In this document: positions 1 through 6,548 of the stretch, piece after piece
Layout of the letters: each line of letters opens with the position of its first letter
How positions within the stretch are numbered: the first letter of the stretch is position 1
From: an uncultured Methylococcaceae bacterium
Lineage (GTDB): Bacteria > Pseudomonadota > Gammaproteobacteria > Methylococcales > Methylomonadaceae
Direction of reading: 5' to 3'
DNA length: 11,800 nucleotides
Assembly: GCA_903873045.1 (NCBI GenBank)
Contig: CAIQND010000849.1
Location: 1 to 11,800 of the forward strand
Made by a program: the position numbers and the translations under genes
Notes under the pieces: model-generated
What the model saw: only the letters and a program-made list of their open reading frames with translations
Database searches by the model: none
Told to the model about the DNA's origin: nothing

Positions 1-50
1 CAAAAATACCTTGAGTCTTTATTTTGGTGAGACAGCTATTACAAGAAACA

Positions 51-173
51 GGCGTAGGCCGGAATAAGGCCACCCAAGCGTAGCGCGTGGTGGCGTTTCC
101 GGCAACTCTCGTCAGAGGTACCGGAAACCCTTATTCTCGCTTGCGCTCGAAAAGCCTTATTCCGGTCTACGCC
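51..173. repeat. Palindromic intergenic element (REP/MITE-like)
   Basis: Two 20-bp arms at 51-70 and 154-173 are inverted copies with 19 of 20 positions matching; the left arm reads GGCGTAGGCCGGAATAAGGC. An inner pair, TTTCCGG near 97 and CCGGAAA near 121, nests inside them. The whole 123-bp unit can fold into a long hairpin. No convincing coding sequence is present. It looks like one of the dispersed palindromic repeats common in gammaproteobacterial intergenic DNA; its family is not recognised. Confidence 0.7.
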
Positions 174-279
174 TATTAATTCAAGGTGAACCCAGTCCCG
201 GCAAATGCCAGCTTTGATCATAGAACACAAATGATACGGATTAGACGGATTTCAACGGATTTTATTTAGAACAAAAATA

Positions 280-467
280 GGCATCCTTTATAGCGGCCAA
301 AAGTAGTTGACACTTTTTTATCACAAAAAATGCTAATAATCTCTGTAGTGTCGGGTTAGGCGCTAGCCGTAACCCGACACAGATAATACGATTTGTCGGG
401 TTACGCTATCGCTAACCCGACCGCGTCTGTAATTAGAAAAAGTGTAAACCGACGAATGAAGGATGCC
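280..467 (+). mobile_element. MITE-like element, 188 bp, with TIRs and 8-bp target duplication
   Basis: The element starts GGCATCCTT (280-288) and ends AAGGATGCC (459-467), a perfect 9-bp terminal inverted repeat that continues imperfectly inward (GTTGACACTTTTT on the left against the complement of AAAAAGTGTAAAC on the right). It is bordered on both sides by CAAAAATA (272-279 and 468-475), an exact 8-bp target-site duplication. Inside are two REP-like hairpins built on GTCGGGTTA/TAACCCGAC (348-380 and 395-421). There is no transposase gene, so it is non-autonomous. A truncated inverted copy lies at 10525-10637. Confidence 0.8.
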
Positions 468-489
468 CAAAAATACCTTGAGTGTTTAT
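468..489 (+). repeat. Direct repeat of the window's first 22 bases
   Basis: CAAAAATACCTTGAGT at 468-483 is identical to positions 1-16, and similarity continues to 489 (21 of 22). It includes the MITE target duplication, so the MITE landed at the edge of a sequence already duplicated about 470 bp away. Confidence 0.6.
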
Positions 490-623
490 AGGTGTTATTT
501 TATGAGGTTCGAGGTTAAGAAATATCTTTTATCCGTGTCTATTCGTCAAATCCGTGTCATCGGTGTTCTATTTTTTTGGCCATTCTAAAAACGTCATAAT
601 TAATTTTTTAGCAGCGAATAAGG

Positions 624-629
624 TATAAT
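624..629 (+). promoter_or_regulatory. Candidate -10 box for the yhiN-like gene
   Basis: A perfect TATAAT lies 26 bp upstream of the ATG at 655. The -35 region at a 17-bp spacing (TAATTT, 601-606) is poor. This is the only sensible sigma-70 signal in front of the gene. Confidence 0.45.
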
Positions 630-654
630 TTTAAGTTTATTGTGGGTATGAGTC

Positions 655-1836
655 ATGACTGAAACCGATGTCATTATTATCGGAGCTGGTGCCTCGGGTT
701 TGATGTGCGCTATTGAAGCAGGTAAACGGGGTCGAGAAGTCATGGTGCTGGATCATGCCAATAAGGCAGGGAAAAAAATCTTGATGTCCGGTGGCGGTCG
801 TTGCAATTTTACCAACTATTCTATCGAACCAAATAATTTTATTTCAAATAATCCCCATTTTTGTAAGTCGGCACTGAGTCGCTATACCCAGTGGGATTTT
901 TTGGCATTAATCGCACGCCATAAAATCCCGTATCATGAAAGAGATCACGGGCAGTTGTTTTGTAACGACAGCGCAAAAGACATTTTAACCCTGTTATTAA
1001 AAGAATGTGCGGAGGTCGGCGTAATCGTGCAACTTAATACCACCGTAGAAAACCTGGAAAAATTAACCAACGGATTTCACCTTAAAACCAATCAGGGCCC
1101 TATAAATTGCCAGTCTTTAGTGGTTGCCACCGGCGGGCTGTCTATTCCCAAAATGGGTGCATCACCCTTTGGCTATAAAATAGCCGAACAGTTTGGTATT
1201 CCAGTCGTACCGACTCGCGCAGGCTTGGTACCTTTAACCCTGCAACCCGACGATAAAGAACAATTTGCGCCTTTATCCGGTATTGCCGTGCCTTGTAGTA
1301 TCAGTAACAAACGGCAGACTTTTAATGAAAATGTATTATTTACACACCGTGGCTTAAGTGGCCCTGCGGTATTACAAATTTCATCCTACTGGCTGTCCGG
1401 AGGCGAATCGCTGGTGATTGACTTATTACCCACACTTAACCTGGCAACAGAGCTTAAAGCAAAACGTCAGCAAAAATTAAAGAACACTTTAAAAACCATT
1501 TTGGACGGCTATTTACCCAAACGACTGGTTAGCTGTTTATTACCTGAAGAAGTCTTAACCCTATCGTTACCTGATTTATCTGACCGTCAGATTCAACAGA
1601 TTGCCGATCAGCTACACAAATGGACAATTAAACCTGGCGGTACAGAAGGTTATCGGACGGCCGAAGTAACCGTGGGCGGCGTAGATTGCGAAGCGCTTTC
1701 CTCCAAAACCATGGAAAGCAAACAAGTGCCGGGGCTTTATTTTATCGGTGAAGTGGTTGATGTGACCGGTTGGTTGGGTGGCTACAATTTTCAGTGGGCC
1801 TGGTCATCTGCCTGGTGTGCAGGGCAATATGTGTGA
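655..1836 (+). CDS. yhiN: HI0933/YhiN (BaiN/RdsA)-family FAD-dependent oxidoreductase
   Basis: This encodes a 393-residue cytosolic flavoprotein of the HI0933-like family, full length for the family (roughly 390-400). The N-terminus has the Rossmann FAD-binding motif GAGASG (residues about 11-16), followed by the family signature GKKILMSGGGRCNFTN around residues 39-54. A second nucleotide-contact segment, VVATGG, lies near 156-161. The C-terminus carries the conserved TEGYRTAEVTVGGV and GLYFIGEVVDVTGWLGGYNF blocks that close the FAD site. The exact substrate is unknown; relatives have been linked to bile-acid dehydroxylation (BaiN) and to other reductions, but nothing here points to one. The ATG at 655 is preferred because the ATG at 648 meets a stop after four codons. 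It stands alone with a weak ribosome-binding site. It looks intact, chromosomal and unrelated to the CRISPR locus. Confidence 0.9.
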   Translation: MTETDVIIIGAGASGLMCAIEAGKRGREVMVLDHANKAGKKILMSGGGRCNFTNYSIEPNNFISNNPHFCKSALSRYTQWDFLALIARHKIPYHERDHGQLFCNDSAKDILTLLLKECAEVGVIVQLNTTVENLEKLTNGFHLKTNQGPINCQSLVVATGGLSIPKMGASPFGYKIAEQFGIPVVPTRAGLVPLTLQPDDKEQFAPLSGIAVPCSISNKRQTFNENVLFTHRGLSGPAVLQISSYWLSGGESLVIDLLPTLNLATELKAKRQQKLKNTLKTILDGYLPKRLVSCLLPEEVLTLSLPDLSDRQIQQIADQLHKWTIKPGGTEGYRTAEVTVGGVDCEALSSKTMESKQVPGLYFIGEVVDVTGWLGGYNFQWAWSSAWCAGQYV

Positions 1837-1883
1837 TGGGTGCAGGCACATCATGGCTCGGCTTTTGACTCTGCCTGTTAATC

Positions 1884-1928
1884 TGGAGGTCAGGCTTTGC
1901 CTGACAGTCAGGCAAAGCCTGACCTCCA
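1884..1928. repeat. Perfect 22-bp palindrome with a 1-nt centre
   Basis: The arms 1884-1905 and 1907-1928 are exact reverse complements around a single A at 1906; the core is GTCAGGCTTTGCCTGAC. It begins 47 bp after the yhiN stop. It could stop transcription as a hairpin, but no T-run follows on the plus strand, so a classical intrinsic terminator is not supported. It is more likely a dispersed palindromic repeat. Confidence 0.8.
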
Positions 1929-1944
1929 CAAACTTAACTACTCA

Positions 1945-2005
1945 GTCCCCCTCTGCCCCCTCGCTATGCTCTCCCTTGAGGGAGAAGGTTGGGATGAGGG
2001 GGAAT
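1945..2005. repeat. Nested palindrome (CTCCCTTGAGGGAG type)
   Basis: An inner perfect palindrome, CTCCCTTGAGGGAG, lies near 1972-1985 and is enclosed by TCCCCCTC on the left and GAGGGGGA on the right. This is a common style of bacterial intergenic repeat. With the preceding palindrome and the hairpin at 2102-2120, it accounts for most of the gene-free stretch 1837-2186; I see no gene there. Confidence 0.55.
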
Positions 2006-2101
2006 ATAACTGCTTGATTTTATTGGCTACCAACTTAAGGCGGGACACTTTTGACTATGAATAATCACGGTGAATCCAGAAAGAGTAACGATAGGTTGTA
2101 G

Positions 2102-2120
2102 GGGTAGATTGTTTCTACCC
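2102..2120. repeat. Short hairpin in the gap before the vapC remnant
   Basis: GGGTAGA (2102-2108) pairs with TCTACCC (2114-2120) across a 5-nt loop. It is followed by REP-like GC-rich text (GTTAGCGC and GCGTAACCC, 2133-2170) similar in wording to the hairpins inside the MITE. It has no assigned role. Confidence 0.4.
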
Positions 2121-2186
2121 TTAGCGCGTCGTAATTTGCAACGTTAGCGCGGATTAGCGACAGCGTAACCCGGCCGGCTTCAAAAA

Positions 2187-2399
2187 TTAATTAAACCAGT
2201 TCTGTAAGGCTAAATTTTGAAAGTTCTGGAAATCTTGGGTATTTCGAGTGACCAAGGTTAATTTTTTGGTAACCGCAATGGCAGCAATCTCGCCATCTGC
2301 ATAAGTACAGGTAAGTCCTTGCCGTTGTAATCTGGCACGCTCTTTTGCATACCAGTCAGCGGCGGCTTGGTCATAAGGCAAAACAATCAAACCATTCAT
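2187..2399 (-). pseudogene. vapC: 3' half of a vapC-type PIN-domain toxin gene
   Basis: The 70 residues match the C-terminal half of VapC ribonucleases: an ADGEIAAIA block with a conserved Asp, then LVTRNTQDF and the closing QNWF. Complete VapC toxins are about 130-140 residues and begin with a PIN Asp (DTN) and a following Glu. Those are absent here, and a TAG lies in frame one codon before the first ATG (CGC between them). Half of the acidic catalytic site is therefore missing, and the fragment should be inactive. It points toward, and stops just short of, cas1, so the breakpoint between the toxin gene and the CRISPR-Cas locus lies between about 2399 and 2453. No antitoxin is beside it; an orphan VapB-like ORF occurs on the far side of the locus. 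Confidence 0.75.
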
Positions 2400-2441
2400 G
2401 CGCTAATACAAGAGTCTCTTACTTCATTTTTAACCACCATC

Positions 2442-2449
2442 AGGAAAGG
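2442..2449 (+). promoter_or_regulatory. Ribosome-binding site fixing the cas1 start
   Basis: AGGAAAGG lies 4 nt before the ATG at 2454. The alternative in-frame ATG at 2367 has no such site, would add 29 residues absent from I-F Cas1 proteins, and lies inside the vapC remnant. Confidence 0.75.
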
Positions 2450-2453
2450 CTTA

Positions 2454-3401
2454 ATGGAACAACTAACTGATTTAAAAGCCATCTTGCATTCTAAACGTGC
2501 CAATATTTATTATCTTGAAAAATGCCGAGTCTTACAAAAAGATGGCCGTGTACTTTATTTAACAGAAGCCAAAGACCAAAACTATTACTGGAATATCCCC
2601 ATTGCCAATACGACTGTTATCTTATTGGGAACCGGCACATCGATAACACAAGCGGCTATGCGCATGTTGGCAAGTGCCGGTGTATTGGTTGGTTTTTGTG
2701 GTGGCGGCAGTACGCCACTATTTTCCGGCAGCGAAATCGAATGGCTAACGCCACAAAATGAATATCGTCCGACCGAATATGTGCAAGCGTGGTTAAAATT
2801 TTGGTTTGAGGACAGCAAACGGCTTACCGTAGCCAAAGCGTTTCAAGAGGCTCGTGTAACTTACCTAAAAAATATCTGGGCAAAAGACCGTGATCTAAAA
2901 GCGGAAGGTTTCTTTGTCGATGACGCTGAAATTAACGGCGCTTTAAATGCTTATACCGAACAAATTCAAAATGCCCAAAAAGTCGGCGACCTGTTACAAC
3001 GAGAAGCCGTACTCACCAAACAACTGTATCGCTATGCCGCCAAAACCACAAAACTCAGTAATTTTGTCAGAGAACGTGAAAACACTGATCTGGCTAATGG
3101 TTTTTTAAATCACGGCAACTATTTGGCTTATGGTCTGGCCGCAACTACCTTATGGGTATTAGGCATTCCGCATGGCTTTGCCGTCATGCACGGGAAAACA
3201 AGACGGGGCGCATTGGTTTTTGATATCGCCGATCTTATTAAAGACACCATCGTTTTGCCCTGGGCTTTTATCAGTGCCAAAGAAAAAGTCACCGAACAAG
3301 AATTCCGCCAGCAAATCTTACAAAAATTTACCGAACACAAAGCCCTGGATTTTATGTTCGACCAAGTTAAACAACAAGCAATGCGGGACGACTGGTTATG
3401 A
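2454..3401 (+). CDS. cas1: CRISPR-associated endonuclease Cas1, subtype I-F
   Basis: Cas1 is the spacer integrase; with the Cas2 part of Cas2-3 it inserts new 32-nt spacers next to the leader. With the start at 2454 the protein is 315 residues, close to the usual length of about 320-325. The N-terminus has the conserved LHSKRANIYYLE and NIPIANTTVILLGTGTSITQAA segments typical of I-F Cas1. The metal-binding residues are visible: E184 (in REAVLTK), H246 (in MHGKTRRG), D257 and D260 (in VFDIADLIKD). They keep nearly the same spacing as E190/H254/D265/D268 of the Pseudomonas enzyme as I remember it. Its stop overlaps the cas2-3 start (ATGATG), so the two are translationally coupled. I see no convincing promoter upstream; the sequence before it is vapC remnant. 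Confidence 0.95.
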   Translation: MEQLTDLKAILHSKRANIYYLEKCRVLQKDGRVLYLTEAKDQNYYWNIPIANTTVILLGTGTSITQAAMRMLASAGVLVGFCGGGSTPLFSGSEIEWLTPQNEYRPTEYVQAWLKFWFEDSKRLTVAKAFQEARVTYLKNIWAKDRDLKAEGFFVDDAEINGALNAYTEQIQNAQKVGDLLQREAVLTKQLYRYAAKTTKLSNFVRERENTDLANGFLNHGNYLAYGLAATTLWVLGIPHGFAVMHGKTRRGALVFDIADLIKDTIVLPWAFISAKEKVTEQEFRQQILQKFTEHKALDFMFDQVKQQAMRDDWL

Positions 3402-6328
3402 TGGTCACCTTTGTCAGCCAATGCGAGAAAAAAGCCCTCAACCGAACCCGCCGTGTATTAGATGCTTTCGCCAACCGCATCGGTGATAACACCTGGCAAA
3501 CCATCATCACCGAAGATGGCCTAATCGCTGTTAAAACCCTGTTACGTAAAACCGCCACCAAGAATACCGCTGTCTCTTGTCATTGGCTGCGCTCCAGAAG
3601 CCGGAGTGAATTGGTTTGGGTCGTGGGCAATCGAGATCGCTTTAATTCAGAGGGCATCGTGCCCGTAAACACTACCTGCAAAGAATTATTTATGGATATA
3701 CCAACTGATAAACCAAACCCAAATATGTTGTATGCAAACACTCAATTACAACCGCTATTAGAGCATTTATTTGCCATTGGCTATGTAGCCGAACAATTGC
3801 ATAAACGTCTTATGCCAAACCAGGAAAAGCAATCAACTGCTACTTTTATAGCGGGTTGCCTACATGACTTGGGGAAAATTGATCCTTGCTTTCAAGGTTG
3901 GGTAAGAAATCCCAAGAAAAAAGACTTTGTTGCCGATGACGGGCAACATATTGATGATGCAAAATTCAGTTTTGACAAGCATCCAAGGCACAATGAAGTT
4001 TCGGTATTGCTTTATCATTTACTCGATAACATCACACTAAAACAGATCAATACAGATAATAAAAAATCTATCAAACACGTTATTTATTGGCATCATGCCA
4101 AACCATTTAGGAAAGAAAAAGATTTTTTAACGTATGCCGATATTTACAAAAAAATAAACACCAACCTCAAAGACTTAACGTTTACCCAACTTTTAGAACA
4201 ATCAATTCAATTACTAAAAAACTTATCCATACTTGATGCAAAGTATCGAACGACTGAAGAATCAATCATTGCCAAAATTTTTAATGCAGAAATTGATACT
4301 GATGCCATCGAAACATTGGATGGACACTTGTTACCGTATTACAAAAAATATGACGTTCAGGAAAGTATTGATAAATATCCCCTACAAATTCAACATAATG
4401 CAGACAATAACATTATGCGTGCTTGTGTTATTTCAGCAGATCGTTGTATATCAGCATTAACTCCATCAGATTTACATGGGCATATTAAAAATAACACGTT
4501 AAATATTGTAGTAGATGAACTTCTATTATTGGAATCGACGCTTTGCTCACATATTGAAACCTGTTTAACAAAGTTCCCAGCCAGCGAACGTAGCAAAAAA
4601 CAAAGTGAAATTGCAAACCAACTAACCCAATCATCGGGAGTCGGGGTTCTAGCTGGCCCAGCCGGTTGCGGTAAAACAAAAATTGCTTTGGAATGGGCTA
4701 AATTAAAAAATGCCCAGCAATTGATTTGGATATGTCCGAGAGTACAAGTCTGCCAAGGTTTATTTCTCGAATTAGTTTCAGAACAATATTTGCCGGAAGC
4801 AAAAATAGAAATCAATACTGGTGAATTTAAATACACTAAGGAATGGGGGAAATCAACGCCAGAAGACGAGTATTTTTCAGGTGATATTGTCATCACCACC
4901 ATAGACCAAATTTTCGGCGCAATTATTACGCATACCAAAGCCAATTCATTAATCAACTATCTCAATGCCCATGTGGTTTTTGACGAGTTTCATGAATACA
5001 TTAATATGCCTGCTTTTAATTTATTATTTGCCGAGTTAATTGCCTGTAAACAAAGACAAAAACCGTTAGTTAATGCTTTATTGGTGTCAGCAACGCCACA
5101 TTATTTTTATTTAAATAAGCTATTTGACAGGGATGATTTAAGAATTGATCAAGAAGATATTATCTCTATGCCATCATTTAACCCCAGTACTTATCGTATT
5201 GAGTTCAAGGTATTTGACGAAACCAAGCAAGACGATACTAATCCGCTTTATCAAACTCAAAATACCAATACCATCGTCATTAGCAATATGGCATTAACCG
5301 CGCAAAAAAGTTTTATACTTAACCAGCACCAAGAAAATGCGGTGTTATTGCATTCCAAGTTTAAAAAAAGCGATAAACAAAAATGGTTTGAAGAAGTCTA
5401 TGAATCATTCAAAAAAGAAGGTACACGAAAATTTGATGTTTTGCGCAGTGGCCCCATTGTGCAAGCTTCATTAAATATTACGTGTGGCACCATGGTTGCT
5501 GAACTAACCAATGCAGAAGATTGTTTACAACGCTTAGGTCGACAAGATCGTTTTGGTGTAAACAAGGAAATCAACATCTACTATATAGCAGTTCCTGAAT
5601 CTATTAATCAAGGCAAAGGAACAGGCGCAGCAGCCCGGTTTTTATCACGTATGAATACCTTTGGTGCTACCAAAGCCTGGTATCAATTTCTGCAAGCCGA
5701 ACTGGATGATCAAGCATTTACTTTGCCGCAAATATACAAGCTCTATGAAAAGTTCCACCAATCCGATAATGGCAGAAAATTTATAGAATCCGATTTAATC
5801 GCGTCATTTAAGAAAAGTGTGAATTTAATCAATCAAAAAGTGATAGATCCAATTACTATTCCACCTAAAAAAGTGCAGGCCAAAGGTCGAGCCAAAATCA
5901 GCAAGAGTTCCTTACGCGGAGAAAATCGCTTTGTACAAATGGCGGTCTGTGAAATTAATGAGTTAAACCAACCAAAATTTCTCGACCAATACGCCTACCA
6001 AATGCCCATCAATGAACGGGATGATTTTGATAATTTAACGGCTTCTAAAGATGAAATTGAAGGCTACGGCGACAGCGATAAAAACTTGCTGGCCTACATG
6101 AAAAATAAACACCATAACATTATGGGTGGCACCAAAGCTTATAAGGATTTCATTTTACTCAATGAAGCAAGAGACCCTGAATTTCCAATTTACCTAAGCT
6201 ATACCCCCAATGATTTACTAACAGTGGGGGGAGAAAGTGCGCGGCATAGTTATGCTGTTTATTATGCTGTGTGCGACAAACAGCCCATCGGCGCAATGCC
6301 CATCAATAAACTAAAATCGAGTGAATAA
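3398..6328 (+). CDS. cas2-3: Cas2-3 fusion: adaptation subunit plus HD nuclease/SF2 helicase, subtype I-F
   Basis: This 976-residue fusion has a Cas2 domain at about 1-95 (VSQCEKKALNRTRRVLDAFA; CHWLRSRSRSELVWVVGNRD). The HD nuclease follows, with H156-D157 in CLHDLGK. The superfamily-2 helicase shows Walker A GPAGCGKT (G420-T427), a DEFH box (D529-H532), SAT (564-566) and motif VI QRLGRQDR (711-718). The Cas2 part partners Cas1 in spacer integration; the Cas3 part is recruited by Cascade to unwind and degrade the invader. The protein is somewhat shorter than the Pseudomonas I-F enzyme (about 1,070), but every motif looks intact. ATGs at 3398 and 3401 are both possible. The stop codon lies inside pseudo-repeat 2 of the mini-CRISPR on the opposite strand, so transcription of that RNA enters this gene's 3' end antisense. 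Confidence 0.94.
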   Translation: MMVTFVSQCEKKALNRTRRVLDAFANRIGDNTWQTIITEDGLIAVKTLLRKTATKNTAVSCHWLRSRSRSELVWVVGNRDRFNSEGIVPVNTTCKELFMDIPTDKPNPNMLYANTQLQPLLEHLFAIGYVAEQLHKRLMPNQEKQSTATFIAGCLHDLGKIDPCFQGWVRNPKKKDFVADDGQHIDDAKFSFDKHPRHNEVSVLLYHLLDNITLKQINTDNKKSIKHVIYWHHAKPFRKEKDFLTYADIYKKINTNLKDLTFTQLLEQSIQLLKNLSILDAKYRTTEESIIAKIFNAEIDTDAIETLDGHLLPYYKKYDVQESIDKYPLQIQHNADNNIMRACVISADRCISALTPSDLHGHIKNNTLNIVVDELLLLESTLCSHIETCLTKFPASERSKKQSEIANQLTQSSGVGVLAGPAGCGKTKIALEWAKLKNAQQLIWICPRVQVCQGLFLELVSEQYLPEAKIEINTGEFKYTKEWGKSTPEDEYFSGDIVITTIDQIFGAIITHTKANSLINYLNAHVVFDEFHEYINMPAFNLLFAELIACKQRQKPLVNALLVSATPHYFYLNKLFDRDDLRIDQEDIISMPSFNPSTYRIEFKVFDETKQDDTNPLYQTQNTNTIVISNMALTAQKSFILNQHQENAVLLHSKFKKSDKQKWFEEVYESFKKEGTRKFDVLRSGPIVQASLNITCGTMVAELTNAEDCLQRLGRQDRFGVNKEINIYYIAVPESINQGKGTGAAARFLSRMNTFGATKAWYQFLQAELDDQAFTLPQIYKLYEKFHQSDNGRKFIESDLIASFKKSVNLINQKVIDPITIPPKKVQAKGRAKISKSSLRGENRFVQMAVCEINELNQPKFLDQYAYQMPINERDDFDNLTASKDEIEGYGDSDKNLLAYMKNKHHNIMGGTKAYKDFILLNEARDPEFPIYLSYTPNDLLTVGGESARHSYAVYYAVCDKQPIGAMPINKLKSSE

Positions 6329-6395
6329 ATGCTGCCTGTTCGGCAGTAAAGTTAGAATGTAGTTTTCTAAGCTACTTATTCAGTAGTTATGGATA
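6324..6395 (-). ncRNA. creR: Candidate CreR: crRNA-like autorepressor encoded by a mini-CRISPR
   Basis: Read on the minus strand, pseudo-repeat 1 (6391-6364), a 12-nt pseudo-spacer (6363-6352, ACTACATTCTAA) and pseudo-repeat 2 (6351-6324) follow one another. Pseudo-repeat 1 matches the array repeat at 19 of 28 positions. Its 8-nt 5' handle CTTAGAAA is identical, and its stem is changed but still paired (CTACT-GAATA-AGTAG against CTGCC-GCACA-GGCAG). Pseudo-repeat 2 matches at 20 of 28, with the stem CTGCC-GAACA-GGCAG intact. Cas6f cleavage after each stem would release an RNA of 8 + 12 + 20 = 40 nt, against 60 nt for a normal crRNA. The pseudo-spacer matches 11 of 12 positions of a site with a 5'-CC PAM at the cas7fv promoter. 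Function is inferred from this geometry; transcription has not been shown. The span includes a guessed transcription start near 6395. Confidence 0.85.
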
Positions 6396-6401
6396 TTGTA
6401 C

Positions 6402-6407
6402 TTTATA
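6402..6407 (-). promoter_or_regulatory. Possible -10 box for the mini-CRISPR transcript
   Basis: TATAAA on the minus strand would start transcription near 6395, a few nucleotides before pseudo-repeat 1. The corresponding -35 position (6430-6425) is only T-rich. A second hexamer, TACAAT (6400-6395), would start inside pseudo-repeat 1 and is less suitable. Tentative. Confidence 0.3.
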
Positions 6408-6434
6408 GGTATTTAATGATCTTAAAAAAAATAA

Positions 6435-6448
6435 ATAGAATGTAGTGG
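6435..6448 (-). promoter_or_regulatory. Protospacer-like target of the CreR candidate, with CC PAM
   Basis: On the minus strand this reads CC (6448-6447) followed by ACTACATTCTAT (6446-6435). The pseudo-spacer is ACTACATTCTAA, so the first 11 positions match without a break. 5'-CC next to the protospacer is the known I-F PAM. The PAM and the first seed bases lie inside the -35 hexamer of the opposing cas7fv promoter, so a complex bound here should block RNA polymerase. The match is too short to be expected to trigger Cas3 cleavage. Confidence 0.8.
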
Positions 6449-6473
6449 CATTTTTTATTTTTAAGTCTATAAT
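6445..6473 (+). promoter_or_regulatory. Sigma-70 promoter of the cas7fv-cas5fv-cas6f operon
   Basis: The -35 GTGGCA (6445-6450; 4 of 6), a 17-bp spacer and a perfect -10 TATAAT (6468-6473) predict a start near 6480 and a leader of about 69 nt before the cas7fv ATG. The effector genes therefore have their own promoter, separate from cas1 and cas2-3. The -35 is overlapped by the mini-CRISPR target. Confidence 0.75.
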
Positions 6474-6548
6474 CCCTTTTCGAAAATATTAGAAAATAAT
6501 GTTGAAAGAAATAACCATCTAAAAATCATATACATAATAGAGATAGCT

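Larger units (their letters stand above)
223..568. repeat. Outer inverted repeat pair flanking the MITE
   Basis: The stretch 223-263 (begins GAACACAAATGATACGGATT) reappears imperfectly in inverted orientation at 528-568 (ends CCGTGTCATCGGTGTTC). The MITE at 280-467 lies between the arms, so an older palindromic sequence seems to have been split by a later insertion. The ATCCGTGTC/GTGTTC wording resembles a widespread intergenic repeat, but that is recollection only. Confidence 0.5.

Noticed and set aside
39..230. 63-residue minus-strand frame in the first palindrome
   Set aside because: It runs across the palindromic repeat, has no recognisable domain and no ribosome-binding site.
1778..2017. 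79-residue plus-strand frame over the end of yhiN and the palindromes
   Set aside because: A shadow of yhiN continuing into repeat DNA.
2367..2453. N-terminal extension of cas1 from the ATG at 2367
   Set aside because: It overlaps the vapC remnant, lacks a ribosome-binding site, and the added residues are not found in I-F Cas1 proteins.
6332..6386. Plus-strand reading of the two hairpins as crRNA-like
   Set aside because: On the plus strand no handle follows the stems and the matching site has AA rather than CC at the PAM position. Only the minus strand fits.
6353..6446. The 11-bp direct repeat TAGAATGTAGT (6353-6363, 6436-6446) as a protein operator
   Set aside because: Possible, but the exact register with the pseudo-repeat edge and the CC PAM explains it better as guide and target.
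3398..6548. Absence of cas8f as gene loss or an assembly gap
   Set aside because: Cas7fv and enlarged Cas5fv define I-F2, which naturally lacks Cas8f.
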